A stretch of DNA of 64,000 nucleotides from Frigoriglobus tundricola (GTDB lineage Bacteria > Planctomycetota > Planctomycetia > Gemmatales > Gemmataceae), in NCBI RefSeq assembly GCF_013128195.2, contig NZ_CP053452.2, positions 1,240,001 through 1,304,000 on the forward strand, given 5' to 3'. The notes below the pieces were generated by a model. The model saw nothing but the letters and a program-made list of their open reading frames with translations. It searched no databases and had not been told where the DNA came from. How positions within the stretch are numbered: the first letter of the stretch is position 1; each line of letters begins with the position of its first letter. This document shows, in pieces, positions 16,012 to 24,543 of this stretch. The position numbers and the translations under genes are program-made.

Positions 16012-18279
16012 CTACCCGCCGGCCTTCTTGCGCCCGACGATCTTGAGCTTCACCTTGTCCGCCACGAACGTCTTCTCGCCGTGGCCGGGGAAGCGGATCT
16101 TCACCCGGCGCAGCGCGCCGTAGCCGCTCACGTCCGTGACCGTGCCCAGACCGAATTCCTCGTGCTGCACCAGCACCCCGACGGCGAGGCCCGTCTCCGG
16201 GGCGTCGGGGATGGTGGGCTTGTAGTCCGTCGGCTTCTTCGGCGGGATGACGGGGCGCGCGCCGGTGTCCGCCCAGTCCTTCGCCGCGGGGCCGACCTTC
16301 GCCCGCCACTCGTCCGCCGCGCTCCGGGCCTGGTTCCGCGCCATCGACGTGTCGCTGTACCGCACGTCGCGCGGCAGCTCTTGCAGGAAGCTCGACGGGA
16401 TCGCGTAGTTCAACTGGCCGCGGAACTCGCGCAGCCGGGCGTGGCACAGGTACAGCTCCTTCATCGCCCGCGTCATGCCGACGAAGCACAGCCGCCGCTC
16501 CTCCTCGATCTCGTCCTCGCGGCCCATGCTCCGCTCGTGCGGCAGCAGCCCCTCTTCCACCGCGAGCACGTAGACCACCGGGAACTCCAGCCCCTTGCTC
16601 GCGTGCAGCGTCATCACGGACACGTGGTCGGCCTGCTCGTCCCAGCCGTCCACGTCCGACGCGAGCGTGATCTGCTCGAGGAAATCGGTGATCGTGCTCT
16701 CGGGGTTCGCCTCGTGGAACTGCTTCGCGGCGGTCACGAGTTCGCCCACGTTGGCCAGGCGCTCGGCGTCCTCGTCGTCGGTGGAGTCGCGGAGCATGGC
16801 CTCGTACCCGGACTTCTCCAGCACGAGGCTCACCAGCTCGTGCGGCGGCAGGTCCAGCCGCGCGCGCAGGTCCGTCATCATCCGGTGGAAGTCCCGCAAC
16901 CCGGTCGCGGCCTTCCCCTTGATCTCCGTGATCCGCGCCACCTGACCGGCCGCGGCGAGCAGGCCGATCTCCTGGTCCGCGGCGAACGCCTGGAGCCTGT
17001 CGAGCGACACCTTCCCGATGCCGCGGGCCGGTTCGTTCACGGCGCGGAGGAAGCTGATCGTGTCCTGTGGGTTGGCGAGCAGCCGCAGGTAGGCGAGGAC
17101 GTCGCGGTTCTCCTTGCGCTCGAAGAACGCCAGCCCCTTCACGATCTGGAACGGCACCCCGTGTTTCACGAACGCCGATTCGAGCGACCGGGTGAGGGCG
17201 TTGATGCGCATGAAGATGGCGTGGTCGCGGTACTTGTACGCGCCCGCCTTCACGGCCTCCTTGATCCGCACCACGACGCCCTCGGCCTCGTCGAGGCCGT
17301 TGTCGAAGGTGAGGATGTTGACCGGGTCGCCCTGGGGGTTGTCGGTGACGAGGTCCTTCTTCTTCCGCTGCTTGTTGTGGTCGATCAGGACGCTGGCCGC
17401 GTGCAGGATCGCTTTCGTGCTGCGGTAGTTCTGGGCCAGCGTGATCACCCGCGCGTTCGGGAAGTCGCGCTCGAAGTCCAGAATGTTCTTGATGTCCGAC
17501 CCGCGCCACTTATAAATACTTTGATCGGGATCGCCGACAACACAAAGATTGTCATAGTTTAGGCTGAGGCGCTTGGCGATCTCGTACTGGGCGGAGTTGG
17601 TGTCCTGGTACTCGTCGATCAGCACGTACTTGAACCGGGCGTCGAGTTCGGCGCGCAGCTCCTCGTTCTTCTTGAGCGCCATCGCCGGCAGGTACAGCAG
17701 GTCGTCGAAGTCCATCGCGTTGGCGGCGCGCAGGCGCTTCTCGTACAGCGGGTACACGGTGCCGACGGTCTTCTGGAAGAAGTCCGTGGCGGTGCGCGCG
17801 TACTCGGGCGGCGTGAGGAGTTGGTTCTTCGCCTTGCTGATCGCGCCGCCGATCCGCTCCGGGCTGAACTTGACGTTATCGATACCGGACGCCTCCAGCG
17901 CGTCTTTCACGATCTTGTTGCGGTCGTCCATGTCGTAGATCGTGAAGTTGCGGTCGAAGCCCAGGCGCTCGCCGTACTGGCGCAGGAGCCGCGCGCCCAG
18001 GCTGTGGAACGTGCTCACCCACACCCGGTTGCCCGGGGCCAGCTTCTCGACCCGGTTCTTCATCTCCCCGGCGGCCTTGTTGGTGAAGGTGATCGCCAGG
18101 ATGTTGCTCGGCCGCACGCCGGACCGGAGCAGGTACGCGACCCGCCGGGTGATGACCCGCGTCTTCCCGCTGCCGGCCCCGGCGAGGATGAGCAGCGGCC
18201 CTTCCCCGTGGGTCACCGCCGCCTGCTGGTCCGGCGTCAGGTCGGCGAGCAGGCCCCGAGCATCGAACGACTCAGACAT
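16012..18279 (-). CDS. pcrA: UvrD/PcrA/Rep-type superfamily 1 DNA helicase
   Basis: ATP-driven 3'-5' DNA helicase of repair and replication restart. The 755-residue protein has the Q-motif LTPDQQAAVT, Walker A GAGSGKTR (K39), ITFTNKAAGEMKNRV, Walker B LIDEYQDTNSAQ, VVGDPDQSIYKWRG, LAQNYRSTKAIL, and VMTLHASKGLEFPVVYV. The C-terminus ends with a Tudor-like PcrA tail (VQHEEFGLGTVTDVSG..RVKIRFPGHGEKTF). I start at ATG 18279 (MSESFDARG) because an AGGA site precedes it; the frame is open further upstream but is not protein-like. A short AT-ending codon patch lies at about 17505-17570. Confidence 0.95.
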   Translation of the reverse strand: MSESFDARGLLADLTPDQQAAVTHGEGPLLILAGAGSGKTRVITRRVAYLLRSGVRPSNILAITFTNKAAGEMKNRVEKLAPGNRVWVSTFHSLGARLLRQYGERLGFDRNFTIYDMDDRNKIVKDALEASGIDNVKFSPERIGGAISKAKNQLLTPPEYARTATDFFQKTVGTVYPLYEKRLRAANAMDFDDLLYLPAMALKKNEELRAELDARFKYVLIDEYQDTNSAQYEIAKRLSLNYDNLCVVGDPDQSIYKWRGSDIKNILDFERDFPNARVITLAQNYRSTKAILHAASVLIDHNKQRKKKDLVTDNPQGDPVNILTFDNGLDEAEGVVVRIKEAVKAGAYKYRDHAIFMRINALTRSLESAFVKHGVPFQIVKGLAFFERKENRDVLAYLRLLANPQDTISFLRAVNEPARGIGKVSLDRLQAFAADQEIGLLAAAGQVARITEIKGKAATGLRDFHRMMTDLRARLDLPPHELVSLVLEKSGYEAMLRDSTDDEDAERLANVGELVTAAKQFHEANPESTITDFLEQITLASDVDGWDEQADHVSVMTLHASKGLEFPVVYVLAVEEGLLPHERSMGREDEIEEERRLCFVGMTRAMKELYLCHARLREFRGQLNYAIPSSFLQELPRDVRYSDTSMARNQARSAADEWRAKVGPAAKDWADTGARPVIPPKKPTDYKPTIPDAPETGLAVGVLVQHEEFGLGTVTDVSGYGALRRVKIRFPGHGEKTFVADKVKLKIVGRKKAGG

Positions 18280-18438
18280 GGCGAATCCTTCCGGGGTTTC
18301 TTCTGCCGTCCCGCGAGCGTAATACTGAAAAGAGATGTGAATTCTACCGGCTCGCACGGGGCGTGCGTAGGTCAGCCCCGCGCCGCTCGCGTTTCACGTG
18401 GTGGTCCGGATTTGGGCGTTCTCACCTGAAGGTGAGTG

Positions 18439-18861
18439 ATGGGCATACTGGGACTGGGGACGCAGGTGATGGAGTGTGCGCGGGTGCGGCAGTTGCTCGA
18501 CGAGCACGCCGACGCGTTCCTGAAGCAGGTCTACACCGACCGCGAGGTGCAGTACTGCAACGGCAAGAAGCAGACGACCGAGCAGTACACCGCCCTCTGG
18601 GCGGCGAAGGAAGCCGTGTTCCGCGCCCTGGGCACGACGTGGCGGCGCGGGATGAGCTGGACCGACGTGGAGATCGTTTCCGAAAACGGTGCGCCCCCAC
18701 ACGCGGTGGTGAGCGGGGCCACCCGCGAACTCATGGCCGCCCGCGGCGTGAACCACGTGTTGATCACGCTGGCCTTCTGCCGGTCCTTCGCCACGGCCAC
18801 CGCGATCGCCGTCCACACCGTCACCCCGCCCGTGGCCGAAGACACGGCGCTGGACGACTGA
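18439..18861 (+). CDS. acpS: Holo-[acyl-carrier-protein] synthase
   Basis: Transfers the phosphopantetheine arm from CoA to acyl carrier protein. A 140-residue protein, slightly longer than usual. The core WAAKEAVFRALG carries the conserved metal-binding Glu and matches AcpS. The N-terminal motif, normally GxDxxxxxR with a metal-binding Asp, reads GLGTQVMECARV, so the Asp is replaced by Gln. I recall Glu at this place in other planctomycete AcpS proteins, so this may be lineage variation. The start could be the GTG at 18436 or the next ATG at 18439; AAGGTG lies just upstream. It diverges from pcrA. Confidence 0.85.
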   Translation: MGILGLGTQVMECARVRQLLDEHADAFLKQVYTDREVQYCNGKKQTTEQYTALWAAKEAVFRALGTTWRRGMSWTDVEIVSENGAPPHAVVSGATRELMAARGVNHVLITLAFCRSFATATAIAVHTVTPPVAEDTALDD

Positions 18862-18955
18862 CGCCGCGGCCGAAGAACCCGCCCGCCGCGCGTCTCGGGC
18901 GTTCGCCCCCCTGCCCGCGATCAGCTCTGCTGAGGGGGCCGGGGAGGCGGCCCCG

Positions 18956-19180
18956 TCACTTGGTGTCCTGTAGCCCCGTCTCACCCACCTCCCGGAGCAG
19001 CGCTTTGCCGGCCCGGTACGCGGCGCGGATGCTCATCACCCGGCCCTCGATCTGATCGTTGGTGAACGGCCGCGCCGGGTCGGCTTTCGGGAGCCCGGCG
19101 AGTTCCAGGGTGAGCGGCAGGAGCTTCATGAACTCGGTCATGCGGCTCTGTTTCAATTCGTTGCTGACGGGTTGATCCAC
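18956..19180 (-). CDS. Small hypothetical protein
   Basis: A 74-residue protein starting at GTG 19180 (VDQPVSNELKQSRMTEFM); GAGGTG lies seven bases upstream, which decides against the longer ATG start at 19207. The composition is ordinary and protein-like, mostly helical (LPLTLELAGLPKADPARPFT, DQIEGRVMSIRAAYRAGKAL). No known domain or membrane segment. It converges on acpS. The function is unknown. Confidence 0.6.
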   Translation of the reverse strand: MDQPVSNELKQSRMTEFMKLLPLTLELAGLPKADPARPFTNDQIEGRVMSIRAAYRAGKALLREVGETGLQDTK

Positions 19181-19504
19181 GACACACCTCGGGAGCGCGG
19201 GTGACATGAGAGCCTGACTCCCCCAGCCTACCGCAACGAGATCCGCACCTCAAGCGGGCGGTTGCCCGTGCCGCCGGGCCCCCGTATTCGCCCCGGTCCC
19301 CGCGCTCCCCGAATTCGTGCCGGTCCCGACCAGAGCCCCGGCCTTCAATCGAATTGCGCAAAATTTTCGATTCGACCGGCAGACTAGCTAAATTCTTCCG
19401 ATCCGACCGTCGATGGGTTGAGAACACGCCTCCGAGTTGGGGGAACACGTCGCGTCGACGCGGTGCGTTCGGGGCGTCGGAGTACGGTGGAGCGGGGAAA
19501 ACAC

Positions 19505-22159
19505 ATGAGCCGGAGCCGTTGGATCAAGCGGGTGCTCGCCGGGGCGCTGACCCTGTCCGCCACGGGCGGGTGCAAGCAGCCGTTGTTCACGGAACCCAGC
19601 GACTATCACGACGCCGTGAAAGTCCCACTGCCCAAGTCGCTCGAGACCGACGCGCACGCCCCGATCACGCCATCGCCCGTGAACAAGATGGCGGCGATCC
19701 AGACCGTGACCGACTTCGTCCGCCCGCCGCGGAACATGTCCCTCCGCGAGTGCGTCGCCATCGCACTGGAACAGGGCAACACCGGGTTCCAGAGCGCCCA
19801 GGGCAACAACTTCGGCATCAAGATCGACAACCCGCCCACGCTCAGCGGCGGGCGGACCGTCCTCGGGACCGACGCCATCCGCGCGTACGCCCTCGACCCG
19901 GCCATCGCCCAGCCCGAAGTCGAGCGGTCGCTCAGCCGGTTCGACGCCCGCTGGGTCACCAGCATGCAGTGGCAGAAGATCGACGCGCCGACGCCCGCCG
20001 GGTTCCTGTCGTTCCAGAACCAGCAGGACAACGCCCAGTTGAGCAGCACGCTGGCCAAGCCGCTGCCGACCGGCGGCGTGGCCGGCATCACGTTCAGCAC
20101 CACCTACGCGAAGTACCCGGCGCAGGCGGCCGCTCAGAGCAACCTGGTCAACCCGAACTACATCCCGACCATGACCCTCACCCTCGAACAGCCGCTGCTC
20201 AAGCTGTTCGGCGTCGAGATCAACCAGATCTCCAACCAGATCCCGCTCCAGAACGGCAGCATCCTGCTGCCGGGCCTCACCTCGATCAGCGGCAACGGCA
20301 CGGAGGGCATCCTGATCACCCGGCTCCGGGTCGATCAGGCGAAGTCGAACTTCGAGTCGCTGGTCAACTACATGCTGGTGAACGTGGAGGCCGCGTACTG
20401 GAACCTGTACTCCGCCTACTACAACCTGTACGCCAACGAGGAGGGGCTGCGGCAGGCCTACGAGGGGTACCGGTTCATCAAACTGCGGGTGGAGATCGGG
20501 ACCGACCCGCCGCAGCGGTTGGACCAGACCCAGGCCCAGTTCCACCGGTTCCAGCGCCAGGTGTACCAGGCCCGCGCCCAGGTGCTGGAGAACGAGCGGC
20601 AGCTCCGCGGCCTGCTGGGCCTGCGCAGCGACGACGGGTTCCGCATCGTCCCCATCGACGAACCCAACCTGGCCCCGTACCTTCCGGACTTCCACGAGGC
20701 GGCCAACGACGCCATCGCGCTGCGGCCCGAGCTGATGGTCGCCCGCCAGGACCTCAAGTTCCAACAGCTCAACGTGCTGTTGCAGAAGAACCTGCGGCGG
20801 CCCGACCTGCGGGGCTACGGCAGCTACAACATCTCCGGCCTCGGCACCGGACTGGGCGGTTCGACCACGGACGTCACGGCGGCCGGGAACACGATCCCGG
20901 GCAACGCGTTGACCAACTTCGCCCAGAACCGGTACAACAGTTGGACGATCGGGCTCCGGTACGACGTGCCGCTCGGCTACCGCGACGCCAGCGGGCTGGT
21001 CCGCGAGGCCCAACTGAACCTGACCCGCAGCTACGTGCAGCTCCGCGACGCCGAGCTGAAGACGATCGAGTTCCTGGCCCTCCAGTACCGCCGCGTGATC
21101 GAAACGTACATCGAGATCGGGCCGGCCCGCGCCGAGCGCGAGTCGCTCCAAGCCTACGTGGCCCGGATCCGCGAGCGCATCCGCATCGGGGCCTACTCGC
21201 CGGACGAGTTCCTCAACCTGCTGACGGTCCAGCAGCAGCTGGCGACCGCGGTCGCGACCGAGGCGCAGACGATCTCCAACTACAACATCGCGCTCGCGGC
21301 GTTCGAGTTCGCGAAGGGGACCGTCCAGCAGTACAACAACATCGCGATCAACGAGGGGCCGCTCCCGCCGTGGGTGGAGAAGCGGGCGAAGGACCACTTC
21401 AAGGAGCGCACCGAGGCGGCGTTCAAGCTGCGGGAGCGCCCCGCCCCGACCGACACGTCGGCCAACGGCAGCGCGCCGCTCGCCCCGGCCGGCGGAACGG
21501 GCACCCTACTGAACCTGCCGCCGTTCGCCGAGAAGCAGGACCCGCTGCCGGACTCGCTGCCGCCGCGTCCGGGCGCCGCGGAGCCCCGTACGCCCCCGGG
21601 CGGAACGCGCCCGACGCCGGGCACCTCGGACGCCCCGGTCGTTCCGGCCCCCGGCCCCGGGCGGCTCGTCGCGGCTGCAACCGGCCGACGGGGGAACGAT
21701 TCTTTCACGCCTGAAGGCCGCGTGACGTTCCCACCCGCGCCGCAGAGCGGGCGCACGATGGGTGCCGTCACCGCGCCGCCGGCGCCTCTCACCGGAACGG
21801 CCCGTACTCCGGACGATTACTTTAAACAGACCGACCGCGTCACGATTCCGCAGCCGCCCGACAGGCCGACCGGATCGACCGCGACGACCCCGCCCGTTGG
21901 CGTGCCCGGTTCTCCGACAACGAAGCCGGACCAGTTCTTCGAGCCGATCGACCGCGTCACGCTCCCGCAGCCGCCGAAGCGAACGGGCGATCCCGTGTGG
22001 GCACCGACCGGCCAACCGGTGCCGGCGCCGGCACCGGCCCCGATCCCGGTTCCCCCGCAGGCGGGCTTCGACGTGCAACCGCCGCCGGTCGTGGCCCCGC
22101 TGCCGCCGATCACCCTGCCCCCGCTCCCGCCGGTGTCCGGCACACCCGGCGGTCAGTGA
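19505..22159 (+). CDS. TolC-like outer-membrane efflux lipoprotein with Pro-rich tail
   Basis: An 884-residue protein. The leader MSRSRWIKRVLAGALTLSAT ends in a lipobox-like GGC, so it is probably lipid-anchored. Residues about 70-640 resemble the outer-membrane efflux protein fold: long helices (VNVEAAYWNLYSAYYNLYAN, RLDQTQAQFHRFQRQVYQAR) and strands (WTIGLRYDVPLGYRDA). From about 650 the chain is Pro/Thr-rich and disordered-looking, with repeated units ending GRVTFPPAP, DRVTIPQPP and DRVTLPQPP. The tail is unusual for TolC. The start at ATG 19505 is set by the signal peptide. No inner-membrane pump gene is adjacent; the tripartite operon at 27.3-35 kb has its own TolC. Confidence 0.88.
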   Translation: MSRSRWIKRVLAGALTLSATGGCKQPLFTEPSDYHDAVKVPLPKSLETDAHAPITPSPVNKMAAIQTVTDFVRPPRNMSLRECVAIALEQGNTGFQSAQGNNFGIKIDNPPTLSGGRTVLGTDAIRAYALDPAIAQPEVERSLSRFDARWVTSMQWQKIDAPTPAGFLSFQNQQDNAQLSSTLAKPLPTGGVAGITFSTTYAKYPAQAAAQSNLVNPNYIPTMTLTLEQPLLKLFGVEINQISNQIPLQNGSILLPGLTSISGNGTEGILITRLRVDQAKSNFESLVNYMLVNVEAAYWNLYSAYYNLYANEEGLRQAYEGYRFIKLRVEIGTDPPQRLDQTQAQFHRFQRQVYQARAQVLENERQLRGLLGLRSDDGFRIVPIDEPNLAPYLPDFHEAANDAIALRPELMVARQDLKFQQLNVLLQKNLRRPDLRGYGSYNISGLGTGLGGSTTDVTAAGNTIPGNALTNFAQNRYNSWTIGLRYDVPLGYRDASGLVREAQLNLTRSYVQLRDAELKTIEFLALQYRRVIETYIEIGPARAERESLQAYVARIRERIRIGAYSPDEFLNLLTVQQQLATAVATEAQTISNYNIALAAFEFAKGTVQQYNNIAINEGPLPPWVEKRAKDHFKERTEAAFKLRERPAPTDTSANGSAPLAPAGGTGTLLNLPPFAEKQDPLPDSLPPRPGAAEPRTPPGGTRPTPGTSDAPVVPAPGPGRLVAAATGRRGNDSFTPEGRVTFPPAPQSGRTMGAVTAPPAPLTGTARTPDDYFKQTDRVTIPQPPDRPTGSTATTPPVGVPGSPTTKPDQFFEPIDRVTLPQPPKRTGDPVWAPTGQPVPAPAPAPIPVPPQAGFDVQPPPVVAPLPPITLPPLPPVSGTPGGQ

Positions 22160-22180
22160 GTGGCGAAGACGACCAGCACA

Positions 22181-22207
22181 GAAGCGGGGCGCGATGCGCC
22201 CCGCTTC
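22181..22207 (+). terminator. Hairpin terminator after the TolC-like gene
   Basis: Perfect 12-base arms (GAAGCGGGGCGC and GCGCCCCGCTTC) around GAT, 21 bases after the stop, followed by GCGTTTGGG. Strong GC stem with a weak T-tract. Confidence 0.65.
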
Positions 22208-22472
22208 GCGTTTGGGAGATCGTATTCGGGTCGGAATCCGTCTGCTCGGCGTGATGGACGCGAAGATCGAAGCCACGTTTGGTTGCGCGAACGGTCGGTC
22301 CTGGGCGAAAGGAGTCGGTGACGGTCGAACGTGGCTCTGCCCGCGAGGCCCAACGGCGGGTCACCTCAGCGGGTGTGCAGCACCCGGGCGGCGCAGGCGA
22401 GACACGCACAGCCGAGGGCCGTCGGGCCTCGGCGCAGAGCCTCCTCGACCGCGACCGACAAGAGTTCACCAG
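22208..22472. other. Intergenic region, nothing recognised
   Basis: Together with the terminator this makes a 313-base gap between convergent genes. The composition is GC-rich, and one stretch (about 22353-22445) is faintly protein-like on the minus strand (Arg/Ala/Cys-rich) but is short and has no supported start. It may be an eroded gene fragment. Confidence 0.4.
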
Positions 22473-23240
22473 TTACTTAAGCCAGTCGATCGGGATCGGC
22501 AGCCCGAGGAGATCCTTTCGCGACAGGACGCGCCGGGTGACCGCGTAACCGATGCGGCCGTGGTATTCCACCACCTGGTCCGTTCCGCGTTGGGATTTGG
22601 CATCGATGTACCGTTGGAGAATCGCGTCATAAGCGGGAACGTCCTGCGGGTAGGGGTGCGCGATCATCGCGACCGAGATCAGTTCCCAGCGGTCGCCCCG
22701 GCACACGCACACCTGTTTGTTATTCAGCCGCACCGTTCGCGGCGTCGCGGGCCGCCGGGACGCGCGCGGAACGTACTTGGATTTGCGCAAAAGACCCGAC
22801 TTCGGGCACACGTACCACCGGTCGCGCCGGTCGCTCGTGCGGACCGGTGCGCCGTACCGGGCGCCCCAATGCGCCTTTCCGCGGCTCGGTAAGCCGTCGA
22901 TCAGAACCGTGTGAACCGTGACGTATTCGAAGAGGTGCGTGAGAATGTGCTTTTGAACGACGTTGCCGCGATCGACGTGCTGGCAGATTTCGGAGTACAC
23001 CTTGTCCCACGGGCGCCCGACGTTGGCATCGAGGAACCGGCGGAGCGGGCCGAGGTGTTCGTTGAAGGACTTCGTTCCGGCGCCGTAGCGCCGTTTGATC
23101 CCCTCGTACTGCGGCGGCGGATCGCCCGCATCGAGACACTTCTTTAACCGGCCACGGTAGCCCTTGACCGGGCGACTCGCACCCCGCCAACGACCGAGCC
23201 GCGGCCGTTCGACCAGCACCTTCCCCATGTCCGCCCGCAT
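22473..23240 (-). CDS. Hypothetical protein, basic, possible DNA-associated
   Basis: A 255-residue, strongly basic protein (MRADMGKVLVERPRLGRWRG). It has many Arg/Lys/Trp/Tyr residues, two Cys-containing short motifs (WYVCPKSGLL, QVCVCRGDRWELI) and no membrane segment or signal. The look (GKVLVERPR, planctomycete style) suggests a protein repeated in Gemmata-type genomes, but I cannot name a family. Start ATG 23240 has GGGAGCGG upstream; a second ATG at 23228 is also possible. The function is unknown. Confidence 0.75.
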   Translation of the reverse strand: MRADMGKVLVERPRLGRWRGASRPVKGYRGRLKKCLDAGDPPPQYEGIKRRYGAGTKSFNEHLGPLRRFLDANVGRPWDKVYSEICQHVDRGNVVQKHILTHLFEYVTVHTVLIDGLPSRGKAHWGARYGAPVRTSDRRDRWYVCPKSGLLRKSKYVPRASRRPATPRTVRLNNKQVCVCRGDRWELISVAMIAHPYPQDVPAYDAILQRYIDAKSQRGTDQVVEYHGRIGYAVTRRVLSRKDLLGLPIPIDWLK

Positions 23241-23295
23241 AGTCCGCTCCCGTTGAGTCAGGAGACGGACACGCAGAGCGGACCGGGGTTCGCAC

Positions 23296-24360
23296 TCACC
23301 CCGCGCGGAACACCGCGACGGCCCCCGTTCCGGCGCCGGCGGCGAGGCTCTTATCGTCCGGGGACCACGCGACCACGGACGACTCGCCGCCCGTGAACTG
23401 GAACTCGCCCACCTGCGCGCCCTTGCGGTTCGTCGGCTGCCAGAGGAGGACCCGTCCGTCCAGCGCCGTGGAGGCGAGGAGGAAGCCCCGCGCCTGGTAC
23501 GCCAGCGCCGTGATGTTCGCCTCCGATTCGTGGCCGACCAGCATCGTCGGCTTCGTCCCCTCGGGACCGTTCGGCCCGCCCTGGCAGTCCCAGATGCACA
23601 CGACCGGCCCGCCGCCCGTGGCCATGTACCGCGACGAGAACTCCCACGCCAGCTCCCGCACCTTCGTCTTGTACCCCCACATCTGAAGGTCGCGGGCCTC
23701 GTCGAAGTACCAGAAGTGGACCGTCGAATCCTGGTTCCCGTGCGCGAGGATCTTCCCGTCCGGCGACCACGCCATCGCCAGCGGCGACCCCTTCCACGCC
23801 AGCACCTTCACCGGTTCGGAGCCCGTGAGCGGGTCGTAGGTGGTGGCCGCGCCGTAAGCGAGCAGCGTGAGGCTGTTCGTGCCCGGGCGCCACTTCAGGT
23901 CCATCACGGTGCCGGCCTGCGCCGGCAACTCGCGCACGAGGTCGCCGGCCGCCGACCAGACCTTGGCCTTCTTCCCCGCGGCGGTGGCGAGGTACTGGCC
24001 CGACGGGTGCCACGCTAACTTTTCCGCCCACGACGCGCCGGCATCGAGGGCCTTCGCCTCCTGGCCGGCCGCAGTGTCCCAGAGGCGCACCTTGTTGTCC
24101 TGCCCGACGGACGCCAGCAGTGCCCCCCCTGCCGGCTGCCACGCCAGCGCGGCCGTACCGAACCCGTGGCCCTTGTGCTGGTGAACGGGCTTGCCCGTGT
24201 TCGCGTCGAAAATGACGATCGGACCGCTGACCGCCGCGACCGCCAGCCGCGCGCCGTCCGGCGCCCAGGCTACGCCGATGACGTGATCCGGAACGGCCGC
24301 CTGCCAGACCGGACGGAGCCGGTTCTCCGGCTTGCCGAAAATGCTGCTGATGCGCGCCAT
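23296..24360 (-). CDS. WD40 repeat protein
   Basis: A 354-residue protein made almost entirely of WD40 blades, with repeated closings (IVIFDANTGKPV, VRLWDTAAGQEA, AKVWSAAGDLV, VHFWYFDEARD, VCIWDCQG, VLLWQPTNRKG). No signal peptide or membrane segment, so it is probably a cytoplasmic seven- or eight-blade propeller acting as a protein-binding platform. It lies downstream of the COG0523 GTPase gene on the same strand, separated by the repeat element at 24376-24527. The binding partner is unknown. Confidence 0.88.
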   Translation of the reverse strand: MARISSIFGKPENRLRPVWQAAVPDHVIGVAWAPDGARLAVAAVSGPIVIFDANTGKPVHQHKGHGFGTAALAWQPAGGALLASVGQDNKVRLWDTAAGQEAKALDAGASWAEKLAWHPSGQYLATAAGKKAKVWSAAGDLVRELPAQAGTVMDLKWRPGTNSLTLLAYGAATTYDPLTGSEPVKVLAWKGSPLAMAWSPDGKILAHGNQDSTVHFWYFDEARDLQMWGYKTKVRELAWEFSSRYMATGGGPVVCIWDCQGGPNGPEGTKPTMLVGHESEANITALAYQARGFLLASTALDGRVLLWQPTNRKGAQVGEFQFTGGESSVVAWSPDDKSLAAGAGTGAVAVFRAG

Positions 24361-24375
24361 GCGAAAGGGACCTCA

Positions 24376-24527
24376 GTAGGGCCGGCAGCGCCGGCCGAAG
24401 CAGCCGCCGGTGGCACTCGTTCCTCGCGACCTGTCGCCCGCAAGGCCGGGCTTCACGGCCGCGCTCTCGTTCCTCGCGGCCTGTCGCCCGCAAAGCCGGG
24501 CTTCACGGCCGCTCCACCGGCCCTACC
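24376..24527. repeat. Inverted-repeat-bounded element with a tandem 50-base duplication
   Basis: Ten-base ends GTAGGGCCGG (24376-24385) and CCGGCCCTAC (24518-24527) are perfect inverted repeats. Between them a unit starting CTCGTTCCTCGCG occurs twice in tandem (24416-24465 and 24466-24512) with only a few differences. No coding capacity. It looks like a small mobile-element derivative or an intergenic repeat cassette. Confidence 0.65.
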
Positions 24528-24543
24528 AAGATATTACAAAATA

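Noticed and set aside
18436-18861. AcpS called inactive because of the missing Asp
   Set aside because: The rest of the protein is well conserved and similar changes may be normal in planctomycetes, so loss of function is not claimed.
24416-24512. A CRISPR array
   Set aside because: Two tandem 50-base units without spacers do not make a CRISPR array, and no cas gene is present.
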